From positions 89,006,665 through 89,070,664 of the forward strand of contig CM050453.2 of the NCBI GenBank assembly GCA_027563935.2: DNA of 64,000 nucleotides. The letters are read 5' to 3'. The notes under the pieces are model-generated. The model saw nothing but the letters and a program-made list of their open reading frames with translations, was not told the origin of the DNA and did no database searches. Below are positions 46,380 to 57,890 of this stretch, piece after piece. Numbering within the stretch: the stretch's first letter is position 1; every line of letters begins with the position of its first letter. This DNA comes from Costus lasius (taxonomy: Eukaryota; Streptophyta; Magnoliopsida; Zingiberales; Costaceae). A program made the translations under genes and the position numbers.

Positions 46380-49340
46380 ACGTAGTGGCAAGCAACTTGA
46401 GGAACCAAAAATGCCCAAGGATGACCGTTGTGAGAATGAAACCAGAACTCCTGAGTCTGAGGAACCGAATGAATCTGTTGAGAGTGAACCACAGATGAAA
46501 GAGACTGAACCTGTCTATGTTCCACCACCACCTTACAAACCGCCCATTCCATTTCCCTAGAGGTTGGCAAAAGCAAAACTTGATCACCAATTCGGTAAAT
46601 TTTTGGAGGTTTTAAAGAAACTGTATATTAACATACTATTTACCGATGCTTTGTCACAAATGTCATCCTATGCTAAGTTTTTGAAGGAGATCTTATGAAA
46701 TAAAAGAAAAATGGAAGAACACGGCACAGTGGCGTTAACTGAGGAATGCAGCGCAATCATCCAAAACAAATTACCACCAAAGTTGAAGGATCCAAGCAGC
46801 TTTACCATTCAATGCCTAATCGGAAATACAACTTTTGACCGTGCTTTGTGCGATCTTGGCTCTAGTGTAAGTCTGATGCCACTCTCTCTTTGCAAGAAAC
46901 TGGACATTGAAGACTTAAAGCCGATAAACTGTTGGTGTATATGCCCTAGGACCTAGTTTTGGGCAATCTTTGTACTACTTGACTTTGATATTTGTATATC
47001 ACTTTGGCATTGTCATTATCATTGTTTGTCTACATCTGCATTTATGTACTTACACGATAATGTCCCTGGAGACAGATTGGATCTGTGCTCGAAAGATTGT
47101 CCCCAGTCAATGTACCATAGTGGATAAGGGACAGCTATGGTACTTGAGAGACTGATATATTGGGCTGGTTAGGCATGCGGTGCTAACGCAGACATATGGG
47201 TATATCAGTGGTGGATATACTGGACCAACCCGCTGTGAGGCAATGACTTAGTGTCATAAGTTATCCTCACAAGTAATAGGAGATGCATTGATCCTCAGAC
47301 TTGAGGTCATTGACTATTCTATATGGTTAGGGGCATGCATTGATGCAACCTAACACCTCACCGTAATTGGGAGGTTGTAACGGTTATCATTGAATATGTC
47401 ACGACCCATATTAGAAGATCAATGTACAGACAAAGGATTTGCCCCTTTCTAAGGGAAGCATGATATCCATGGAGCTCCTCTATGGTCTATGACTGAAAGT
47501 GTATGGCCATATCCAGGTGAAGACCTGATTTAGTCATAGCCATGTGATTGGGTGAAAACAAGTGATGACACACTTGTCCAATCGGATATCAGTTTGGCAA
47601 AGGGATTGTAATATATCTATACCTAGTCGCGATGATGGGGATGTCGATGTCGATATCCATTCCAATGACCTGGGTAGCAGCGATGCACTGCTAGGTGCCA
47701 CTCACTGCTTGTGGTGATCTTTGGTCAGCACTGCCAATGTCAGAGGAACCTACAGGGTCGCACACATAGATACTCGAGTTCTCGTATTGATCGGGAAGCC
47801 TTATGATCGAGTTATTGGATAACTCAGATCTATTTGTGAGATTTCATCAACGCCAATGGGCCGATGAGATGGAAGAATGTTATTGGAGCCAAACTTCATT
47901 TTTGGCAGGTTGACTCGTATTTGACCATGGTTGGTCACATTTGGATTATGATTGCATTGGATTGGATCCAAGTGCTTAATCAATCCATGTAATGAAGTTT
48001 GGGCTAGCTCATTATCCAATGAGGCCCAATAACAAGTTGTCATTAAGAGGCAATGGGCTAAAAGGGTATAATGGGGAGAAAACTTCTCCCTTAGGCGCCT
48101 ATGGGCATAATGGGGAGAAGTTGACAAAGTTTGCTTCATTAAGAAGCAATATGCGCCTAGCCCTTATCCCTTGATGGTATGAATGCTTTTAAGGCATGTC
48201 TTGGGCTGATATGGTGCTTGGACAATTATGGATAGGTTGAATGAGATTTATGGTAAAGTCTTGGAGACTTTCCTTGCATCAAACCTCCTCATCCTAGCCA
48301 CATAGTTGTCATGATCCTAGCCCTTGCCCAAACCGCCTCTTGATCTATAAAATCAACCCGTTGCCACCCCTCTTAGTATTTTTTGATTCATTGGAGGCGT
48401 GAAGACACATAGAAGGGGCAAGGGTGCGAGTGCTTCAAGGTGGCGCAACCTCTTCCATCTTCCTAGCCGCAAGCAAGTCTTCTCTCCTTCTCCTCTCTTG
48501 GCGCAAGTTGTAGGAGTGCTTGGCGGCTTCACCTCCCTCCTTCTTCTCCTTGGTGCATCTTCCCTTGAAGGTGGAGCAAGTATTGAAGAAGGTGACACAA
48601 AGGCTTGGATCTTCTTCCTGAGGCCAGCACTGGGCGTGGAAGAAGAAGACTCGAGGCATCCGTGTGTGTGAGACTGCAGAGGGTGAACGCTTGGGCGCCT
48701 ACTTCGACATCGGCCTCGTCTTGCTTTAAGGTACTTTCTATCACATCATGTCGACACCCTTGCTTGATGATCTTCATTGGGTTTTTGGGACTGGCCTGTT
48801 TCGGGGATATTCTTCCGCTGTGCAATGTAATATGTAACGTCCATCTCTGAAAAATTGTAAACTATCCCTGGGGTTTTCCAACACAAACATCTCTTTGCAA
48901 TTGGCCGACCGTTCCGTACGACATCCGGTAGGAATTCTGGAGGATGTGCCAATAAGGGTCGGTAAATTTTTTGTTCCAGCTAATTTCGTTGTACTTGAGA
49001 TGGAGGAAGACTCCAAACTTCCTATAATACTGGGTAGATCATTTTTGGCAACAGCCGGTGCTATAATCGATGTTAAAAATGGGAAGTTGACACTACGCAT
49101 AGGTGAGGATATGGTTGAATTTGATATCACAGGTAGCCTAAAAAAGACTATCTTTGCAGATTCCTGCTGCAGTATCGGAGTCGTCGACGATGAGCTTAAT
49201 TCGTCTTACATCCCTCGGACAAACATCGATCCCCTCGAAGTATGCTTGATGGGCGACTATGACGAAGAACAAGAGGAAGAAGTTCATGCTTACGCCGCTA
49301 TTCTTGACTCGATCACCGCAATTGAGCCAGATGTAGAAAA
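46380..49340 (+). pseudogene. element D gag C-terminus and protease, split by a copia solo LTR
   Basis: The leader (AGACTAGACATTTTTATCA) joins directly to CGTAGTGGCAAGC, which matches the last few codons of gag in C. About 1.5 kb of gag is therefore absent. The protease follows with YVPPPPYKPPIPFP then TAG, a TGA near 46696, EEHGTVALTEECSAIIQNK and the active site CDLGSSVSLMPLS. It is cut at 46930 after DLKPIN. It resumes at 48889 with ADRSVRHPVGILEDVPI and LPIILGRSFLATAGAIIDV and runs into an acidic linker. Confidence 0.85.
46930..48883 (+). repeat. copia solo LTR inserted in D protease
   Basis: 1954 bp, TGTTGGTG...TTTTCCAACA. Flanks TAAAC (46925-46929) and CAAAC (48884-48888); the uninterrupted relative in C supports TAAA-type sequence here. 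No internal region. The same family as 40618-42602, in opposite orientation. Open frames inside it are spurious. Confidence 0.9.
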
Positions 49341-50960
49341 GCTTGAGGAACCATCTACACCGAAATCTGAGGTTTGTGAACAACTCAGCTTAGAGTTCAA
49401 ATCTTTACCGAGCAACCTCAGGTATGAATTTTTAGGTGAGAATTCTACTTATCCTATCATTGTAGCAAACCATCTTGATTCGGAACAAACATACCTTCTC
49501 CTCGACAAGCTTCGACAATATAAGAAGGTAATTGGTACACTTTGGAAGATATAAAAGGTATTAACCCTTCTTTATGCATGCACAGGATATATCTCAAAGA
49601 GGACAGCAAACCATCTATCGAATACCAGAGATGTTTGAACCCGAACTTGAAAGAGGTGGTTAAGAAAGAAATTTTGAAACTATTGGATGCTCGGGTTATT
49701 TACCCTATTTCGGATAGACAATGGGTAAGTCCGGTACATGTGGTACCAAAGAAAGGAGGAGTAACGGTAGTAAAAAATGAAGATAACGAATTGATCCCGC
49801 AAATAACCATCACCGGGTGGTGCATGTGTATCGACTACCGGAAACTGAACAAAGCCACCCGAAAGGATCACTTTCCTCTCCCCTTTATTGATCAAATGCT
49901 TGAAAGATTAGCCACTAACTCTTATTTTTGTTTCTTGGATGGCTACTCAGGATTTTTCCAAATACCGATACATCCCGACGACCAAGAGAAAACCACGTTC
50001 ACATGTCCCTTCAGCACCTTTGCTTATCGACGTCTGCCATTTGGCTTATGTAATGCACCAGCTACCTTTAAGTGGTGCATGATGGCAATCTTATCAGATT
50101 TCATTAAAGACATCATGGACATCTTTATGGATGACTTTTCGATATACAGATCCAGCTTTGATTCATGTTTATCTAATCTGACCCGAGTCTTGCAGCGCTG
50201 TGAAGGGACGAACCTAGTGCTTAATTAGGAAAAGTGCCATTTTATGGTAAAAGAAGGAATCATTCTTGGTCATCTGATATCGGAGCGTGGTATCGAAGTC
50301 GACAAAGCGAAAATTGATGTGATGGAGAGAATGCCACCTCCAAACTCTGTCAGAGGAATAAGGAGTTTCTTAGGACATGCATGCTTTTATAGACGTTTCA
50401 TTGAAAATTTTTCTAAAATCGCTTGGCCTTTAATATATTTACTTGCTAAGGATATACCATTTATTTTTGACCAGAACTGCATGGATGTGTTTCAACAATT
50501 GAAGAAGGCGTTGATCTCTGCTCCAATAATACAACCTCTGGATTGGTCGCTGCCCTTCGAAGTTATGTGTGACGCCAGCGACTATGCGGCAGGAGCCGTA
50601 TTAGGACAGTGGAAAGACAACCGAACACATGCCATTTATTACGCCAGTCGAACACTGGATAAAGTACAGAGCACTTACGCCACCATAGTAAAAGAACTTC
50701 TAGCTGTAGTTTTCGCTTTTGATAAGCTTTGATCGTATTTAGTTAATTCGCATGTTATTGTTTATACAGACCATGCGGCAATCCGATATCTTATGACAAA
50801 GAAGGACGCAAAACCACGGCTAATCAGGTGGATACTATTGTTGCAAGAATTTGATTTTCAGATCATGGATAAGAAGGGAGCCGATAATTTGGTAGTAGAC
50901 CATCTCTCCCATTTGACGTCTACCCCCGAGAACAGTTCGGAAGAAGAGATTGACGATGCA
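49341..50960 (+). pseudogene. element D reverse transcriptase and RNase H
   Basis: The linker (LEFKSLPSNLRYEFLGENST) is followed by a frame change near 49540. RT is then open for 228 codons: KGINPSLCMHRIYLKED, FIDQMLERLATNSYFCFLDG, FGLCNAPATFKWCM and the catalytic IFMDDFSIYR. A TAG follows NLVLN (50226). The connection and RNase H are open for 162 codons ([44 protein letters not shown]), then a TGA at 50730. [11 protein letters not shown] and [14 protein letters not shown] close it. Despite three lesions it is the least damaged RT/RNase H in the window. Confidence 0.88.
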
Positions 50961-51345
50961 TTCCCGGATGAAAACTTATTAGCTGTCACCACAGTGAAAA
51001 TACCATGGTACGCCGATCTGGTAAATTTCTTGGCAGCCGGTATTATGCCTCCGAATCTCACATACCAACAGCGAAAAAAGTTTATGTCTATGGAGAAATA
51101 CTATTATTGGGATGAATCACTCTTGTTCAAGCGCTGTGCTGATTGTATCATTCGGAGATGCCTACCAGAAGAGGAAATTTCAGATGTCCTATTCCAATGT
51201 CATTCCTCTTCCTATGGAGGGCATTGCAGTGGCAAGAAAATAGTATAGAAAATTCTCCAATGTGGTTTCTTTTGGCCGACCTTATCCAGAGACGCAAGGG
51301 ACTATGTACAGTCTTGCGATCGTTGCCAACGGATGGGTGGAATAT

Positions 51346-52800
51346 TGATAGCTATCCGCAAGTGCACGGATTTATCGAAGTAATAAAAAGATATCGTTCC
51401 CAACGAGGACTACGTAGTTAAGTACTGACTTCTTAATATGTTTGAATTTAGGCGAAATCAATCTTTGGTTGTTCTAACTTCTACGCGCGACAGCAATTCA
51501 GAAACAGCTTTTAAGGGACTTGAATTCTAAAGCATCGGGAATTCATGGTTCGCCACACTTATAAACATAAATCGTGTAAAAATAACTCAGTCAATAAACT
51601 TATCTATCCTTAAAGGTACTTTCCCTAAGGTATATATCACTTCCTCCCAGAGCATGATACAGTATCTAATTAAATTAACTCCCTACTCTCGTGATAGTAA
51701 CCTAACTAGACCCCTTAAGTTCTGTGAAAAGTAGGATAATTCCTTCAGATGAATCCGAACTACTCTCGTGATCGGATTCGTAGGTTTAATCGAAATGGGT
51801 TGGACGTTAGCGATTCACCTCTTGGTCCTTCTCGCAACGTCTAAGGTGTAAAGTTACTTGGCCAAGGTAAGTTACGGGATACATGCAATTTCAATTAAAT
51901 CAGGAAGATAAACTTATATTAAAAGAGCAGGATAATAAATCAATCCATACAAATCAGTGGGCTAGGCCCAATCAATCTCGAAAAAGTATCTACTCGCTCA
52001 TATTGTCAAGAAAATACATGTTTTTCGATGAACAAGAAAGATCTCCTAAAAATCGCAAGAATTCACAGAAAGAATGATGGAACCGCCTTCTCCTCGATCT
52101 GCAGATGAGGAAGAGTGGGTCAATCATTGAAATCGTGTGAAATCTTGCCGGAATATGCTTCGAAATCAGGTTGTCGCCCTTGTCACCGCCGCCGCTCGTG
52201 TTAGTCCGACCAGAAGCTCCCAAACCCTCCAAAAATCTAATTTTTATAGTTGGACCGGTTTAGAACTCATCAAGGAACGGTTCTGCGAAGTTTGGTTCAA
52301 ATCCGGTTTGAATCGGGTGAAAAATACGTCGGGCAGAAGTTATTACGGTCAGTGATGGAATCACGGCTGAGGCCGTAATTGTCTTTGTGTACATCTGCCT
52401 TCGGCCACAGAAAGTTTCATGGCCCGTGATGGAATCACGGCTGAAACCGTGAAAGTTTCTGTTCATTCTGACACTTAGCTGATTTTCCTTCTCCGCTAGA
52501 CGTCAAAATTACGGCTGGATCATAATTATGGCTGAGGCCGTAATTATCTCGTTCTTCATCCTTTTCGCCCCAAATTCGACGTGAAGGCTCGTGATCTCCT
52601 CGGGAATCATACTTTGACATCAAAACTCTCGAAATCCATCGTTTTTATGCCTTTTTACCTATATTTTCATAAAAACGAGAAAAAGTGAAGATTCTGTGCA
52701 AAGTGAAGTAAAAACATTAAAAATTGCATAAAATCATTCAATTAAGCCCAAAATATGATGTAAAATATAGGCAAAAACATGGTGTAAATGCAACGCATCA
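51346..52800 (-). repeat. element E 3' LTR
   Basis: Plus strand TGATAGCTATCC...AACGCATCA. Modules at 52342-52379, 52416-52453 and 52508-52544. In element sense a TATAAAAA (plus coordinates 52241-52248) lies 94 bp after the last module. Confidence 0.92.
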
Positions 52801-54345
52801 AAAACCTTAGACTTAAAATTTGCTTGTACTCAAGCAATACCTCGATATGTATAAAGAATGTAAAGATAAGAAACACTTATTTGTTTTTGCCCCTAATAAC
52901 ATCCTTAGTCCACAAATTAAGTAATCAATCTTTCAAACTCAAGTAATTCAAGAAAAATCATAATAGAGATAAATTCCCAAGATGTTACAATCCAAGAAAG
53001 ATAAAAATTCACAATTCATGTCATAATGTTAATCCTTCACACACTAAATATCACATACTTTCAATTTAATAAATCAATCTTACTCAATAGACAAAAATTT
53101 ATTTCAAGAATCTTGGTGATGTTAAGGATAAGAGATTTTTAAAGCAATTTGATCTGTAAATTGTTACATGCTATTTACTGTTCGTATCATCACATTGTTT
53201 AAAGTATACCACAGAGTAGTATAATTTAACTCATAGTCTCAATCATGAAAGTCAGCGGAGTTGTCCACTTAACCTACAGCTTTCTCTTTTTCTCCATTTT
53301 TATTCTCTTCTCTTTTTTTTTCTTTTTTTTTTCTTCTTTTTTTTTCATTTCTGGAGAAAGCCGGTCAGTGGCATGGTATTTAAATCATTGTTGATCTTTC
53401 TGCAAGAGGGTTAAATATTTGTTTTAAAAGTTCTCCCTCTGTTACTTAATCACAACAGATTTAAAGTATACCAAACGATGGTATAATTTAACTCATGACT
53501 TAAGATTTCTCAACTAGAGGAGTTGGAGAAAATCTCAATTTAAAGAGATATCACCAAAATTCTAGTCATAAAAATTCCCATCAAGCAAAAATAGATAAAT
53601 TAAACTTCAAGTAACAAGATACTATGCATGTGTCTTCTGAACATATAACAATTCACATATGCATTTTATCAATACCAGAATTGAATTTACTCAATAATTT
53701 AAGTCCACATGAAATTTCAAAAATTCCCTAAGTCATCAAATCAATCACTCAAGATGTTTCCTAAGTCTAAAATTAAGGATTAAACAAATTTGATTATCCT
53801 TAAAAATCATAAACATTCAAAATTCATACTTATAAAGCTTTAAAGGAAAAACAAAACATGAAGGGACACCCTAGACTTAAATTGTTGCATATACATAAAC
53901 ATTAAAATCAATGAATGATAGATTTCAGAAAAAAATATTGCAAGAATTCCCTTTATAATGTTGGCGAAAACCTGTTAAGTTATATCAAAAGATGAAAACA
54001 TGAATTAGAAAAATCTAGAAACCATGTCACATCAAAGATAATCATATTTTACAATGTAAACAAGTTTCAAACATTAAATACCATCATGTTTCACTATCAA
54101 AATCATATCTACCATACTCACAAAGAAAATGTCATCATCACGGTCGGTATATGATTCACGGCTGCACCCGTGAACATCTCGTTGAACACTTTTCCTTCAA
54201 GTAAATTTTTTTTTTCAAAAATTCCTACAAGTAAAATGACATATCAGAAGATTTTTTATCAATAAAAATTCATCAATAATGCTATAAAAATTTATTAAAA
54301 TTTAAAGAAAATGAAGAACTAAAACTAAGAGTAGAAAAAGTTTAA
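52801..54345 (-). other. element E 3' internal region, non-coding
   Basis: AT-rich with no gene. It holds a poly-T/pyrimidine tract (about 53280-53350) between two related stretches starting AAAGTATACCA (53214 and 53462), and one 38-bp-type module near 54139. This corresponds to the region between the pol end and the 3' LTR in full elements. Confidence 0.6.
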
Positions 54346-54348
54346 AAA

Positions 54349-54366
54349 TTTGGGTTGCCTCCCAAA
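54349..54366 (-). other. conserved post-pol hairpin (E)
   Basis: In element sense TTTGGG-AGGCAA-CCCAAA. The outer pair changed from C-G (as in B and C) to U-A, so pairing is kept. The upstream TGGTCAAGCTAAT context is also conserved although pol is absent. Confidence 0.75.
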
Positions 54367-54845
54367 AGTGCTTGCTTAAGGTTATTAGCTTGACCACAGC
54401 TTCATGTCATGGTGGAGTTGGTGAATCTGTGCCATAGTAGAGAGCATATAATCTTCTACTTTTTCTTCGTCTCAAGAGTGTGTCCACCAAATATATCAAG
54501 TTAAGCAGGTGGATCTATGTCGCAGTAGCCAGTACATGCATACAAAAATCATGCAAAGAATAATCAATAATTTTTTTGCATTTATCCAAGAGTAAAATCA
54601 TGCATTCTTCCTTTAGATTTATATCAGTAATTGGAAGAAGATTAGAATTAAAATCAAAGAATTCATACCCTGGATTGATCAAGAAGCTTTAAAATTTTAT
54701 TTTTGGTTTTTAGTTACCTCAATGCCAATGTGATCAAGAATCTCATGTGTTGTCTTCTTTTGGGTACCTGTGGTAACATTTGAATCAAATAATATCTCAA
54801 TCACCTCATCATCATTATCCACTCCACCATCTATCATACATATTC

Positions 54846-55690
54846 CTAATGATTTTTACTGGAGAATAGGAATTGATGGTTCACAGGTGGTGATGGTACA
54901 ATATGCATAGGATCCTCTTCCTCATATTTTTCCTCAATTTCTTTCTCTTCAAAGGGGTATTCTATCTTGTTACTATCAAATTTATCCCCATCTATCTCAT
55001 TAGTTCTTACTTGAGGATCCATAAATTCATTGTCCCGCTTTTCATAAGATTCCAAAAGTTCAAAATTTTCATCAAATGTGTCCCAAGTATATGTGTTGCA
55101 AGACACTTCATTATGTGAGAGGGGACTAGATAGCTGGTAAAGTGCTGAGGAAAGTAAATCACAATCATCAAAATTTTTAAAATCATCAAAATTTGAAAAA
55201 GGTAAATCATAATCAGGAGTCATGACTAATGATTGATCCAACTCTACAAAATTCTCAGATTCATCGTGGATTCCATCCTCTATATCATTTTTATCAGTGC
55301 CATAAAACATACTATAAATTTTCTCATTTTGTTTAGTCACATCAGTTAAAATCTTTTCAAGCCTGGCTTCTAAGTTGGATTCTTGAGCTTCACTAAAGTT
55401 TGGTTATGGAATAAAAGCTGAGTCATTCTAATAAAAATAATTTTCATGGTTCTCCCAATTTTGATTGTGAGTACTAGACAAGTTAAAGCATGGAGGAATC
55501 CCTAATTGACATTCAGTAAAATGATGCCCTTGACAACCACAAATATCACAAATAACATAATATTGCATTCTTAAATATTCAGTGTGTTGATTTAAAGAAT
55601 TTACCCTTGCTACAAGTGATTGTAATGAATATGTACCATATTCTCATGTCTGCATCGCCGGTGGCACATACGTCTGACCTGACCATTGAC
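54846..55690 (-). pseudogene. element E gag fragment with zinc knuckle
   Basis: In sense direction it starts near NQCQWSGQTYVPPA, matching the end of the capsid region of C, so most of capsid is missing. A perfect CX2CX4HX4C knuckle (CDICGCQGHHFTEC) lies at 55509-55550. After PPCFNLSSTHNQNWENHEN come two stops, then an open acidic stretch to 54846 (MTKQNEKIYSMFYG, EEKEIEEKYEEEDP). At least three stops in total. With its RNA-binding knuckle but no enzymes, the element would have needed helper proteins. Confidence 0.75.
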
Positions 55691-55983
55691 ATTGGTTAAA
55701 CATTATTTTTTTTTTAAATTAATGCAATTAAAATTCAGAAATATAATGTAGAACAGGAAATATAAAATATGTAGACAAGTGATTTTTGAGTTATCCTGTT
55801 CATGTAACATGTTAATCCAAAAAGAGGAAAATAAAATAACTAACTATATAAAAAATATGTGAAAAACAAATAAAACAAAAAAATGAAAACAAAAACAAAC
55901 AAATAAAAATAAAAACAAAAACAAATAATAAAAAAATGTCTAGTCTATAAATCTCATGATTAAATCAATATTGATTGGCCTGA

Positions 55984-56001
55984 CCCCCGGCAACGGCGCC
56001 A
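55984..56001 (-). other. primer-binding site of E
   Basis: In sense TGGCGCCGTTGCCGGGGG, 17 of 18 matches to the tRNA-Asp complement; it fixes the minus orientation of E. Confidence 0.9.
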
Positions 56002-56007
56002 AAAACT

Positions 56008-57465
56008 TGATAGCTATCCGCAAGTGCACGAATTTATCGAAGTAATAAAAAGATATCGTTCTCAACGAGGACTACGTAGTTAAGTACTGACTTCTTAATT
56101 TATTTGAATTTAGGCGAAATCAACCTTTGGTTGTTCTAACTTTTACGCACGACAGCAATTCAGAAACAGCTTTTAAGGGACTTGACTTCTAAAGCATCGA
56201 GAATTCATGGGTTCGCCACACTTATAAACATAAATCGTATAGAAATAACTCAGTCAATAAACTTATCTATCCTGAAAGGTACTTTCCCTAAGGCACATAT
56301 CACTTCTTCCCGGAGCATGATATGGTATCTAATTAGATTAACTCCCTACTCTCGTGACAGTTAACCTAACTAGACCCCTTAAGTTATGTGAAAAGTAGGT
56401 TAATTCCTTCAGACGAATCTGAACTACTCTCATGATCGGATTCGTAGGTTTAATCGAAATGGGTCGGACGTTAGCGATTCACCTCTCGGTCCTTCTAGCA
56501 ACGTCTAAGCCGTAAAGTTACTTGGCCAAGGTAAGTTACGGGATACATGCAATTTCAATCAAATTAGGAAGATACACTTATATTAAAAGAGCAGGATAAT
56601 AAATCGATCCATACAAATCAGTGGGCTAGGCCCAATCAATCCCGAAAAAGTATCTACTCGCTCATATTGTCAAGAAAATACATGTTTTTCGATGAACAAG
56701 AAAGATCTCCTAAAAATCACAAGAATTCACATAAAGAATGATGGAACCGTCTTCTCCTCGATCTGCAGATGAGGAAGAGTGGGTCAATCGTCGAATTCGT
56801 GTGAAATCTCGCCAGAATATGCTTCTAAATCAGGTTGTCGCCCTTGTCGCCGCTACCACTCATGTTCGTCCTACCAGAAGCTCCCAAACCCTCCAAAAAT
56901 CTAATCTTTTATAGTTGGACCAGTTTAGAACTCATCAAGGAACGGTTCTGCGAAGTTTGGTTCAAATCTGGTTTGAATCGGGTGAAAAATACGTCGGGCG
57001 GAAGTTATTACGGTCGGTGATGGAATCACGGCTGAGGCCGTAATTGTCTCTGTGTACATCTGCCTTCGGCCACAGAAAGTTTCATGGCCCATGATGGAAT
57101 CACGGCTGAAATCGTGAAAGTTTTTGTTTATTCAGACACTTACCCGATTTTCCTTCTCCGCTTGACGTCAAAATTACGGCTGGATCATAATTATGGCTGA
57201 GGCCGTAATTATCTCGTTCTTCACCCTTTTCGCCCCAAATTCGACGTGAAGGCTCGTGATCTCCTCGGGAATCATGCTTTGGCTTTAAAACTCTCGAAAT
57301 CCATCGTTTTTATGCCTTTTTACATACATTTTCATAAAAATGAGAAAAAGTGAAGATTCTGTGCAAAGTGAAGTAAAAACATTAAAAATTGCATAAAATC
57401 ATTCAATTAAGCCCAAAATATGATGTAAAATATAGGCAAAAATATGGTGTAAATGCAACGCATCA
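56008..57465 (-). repeat. element E 5' LTR
   Basis: Counterpart of 51346-52800. Modules at 57007-57044, 57081-57118 and 57173-57209; TATAAAA-type box near 56913-56919 in antisense. Confidence 0.92.
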
Positions 57466-57890
57466 AATATCATGAAGAAATGAGATGCCTTTACATACCA
57501 TCCTAGAGATCGAGATCTTTGATGTATGGGAAATTGACTTTATGGGTCCATTTCCACCTTCTTGTGGTAATATATTCATTTTAGTTGGAGTCGATTATGT
57601 ATCCAAGTGGGTAGAAGCTTTGGCTGCACCAATAGACGACTCCAAGGTAGTCACCAGATTTTTCAAGAAATTAATACTTTCACGATTTGGAACGCCTCAC
57701 GTGGTAATTAGCGACGGCGGATCTCATTTTATTGAGCGAGGATTTGAATCACTTCTCAAAAAGTATGGAGTATTGCACAAAGTGGCCACCACTTACCATC
57801 CTCAAACTAGCCGCCAAATGGAGATATCAAATCGAGAGATAAAGCACACCCATGAGAAAACAATATCGCACACATGCACAGATTGGGCAC

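Larger units (their letters stand above)
51346..57465 (-). mobile_element. element E: non-autonomous gypsy element, complete LTR pair
   Basis: 6120 bp with perfect target duplications AATAT (51341-51345 and 57466-57470), inside element D integrase. LTRs of 1455 and 1458 bp differ at about 7 of the first 150 positions. The primer site on the minus strand is almost perfect. Only a gag nucleocapsid-side fragment is coded; no protease, RT or integrase is present. It kept the module arrays and the post-pol hairpin. It is the youngest insertion of the A-B-D-E stack. Confidence 0.93.
50961..57890 (+). pseudogene. element D integrase, split by element E and truncated
   Basis: The N-terminal zinc-binding part ([49 protein letters not shown] in a shifted frame) ends at 51345, where element E is inserted. 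At 57471 the core resumes: [18 protein letters not shown] (the usual Gly before Ile-Asp is Glu), [16 protein letters not shown] and [13 protein letters not shown]. At 57891 it breaks off inside DWALK, joined to LTR sequence through the shared pentamer TCAAA. The C-terminal domain is missing. Confidence 0.88.

Noticed and set aside
47801..48952. Open frames inside the copia solo LTR
   Set aside because: They are translations of LTR DNA; similar frames occur in the reverse-oriented solo LTR at 40.9-41.7 kb, so they reflect repeat sequence, not genes.
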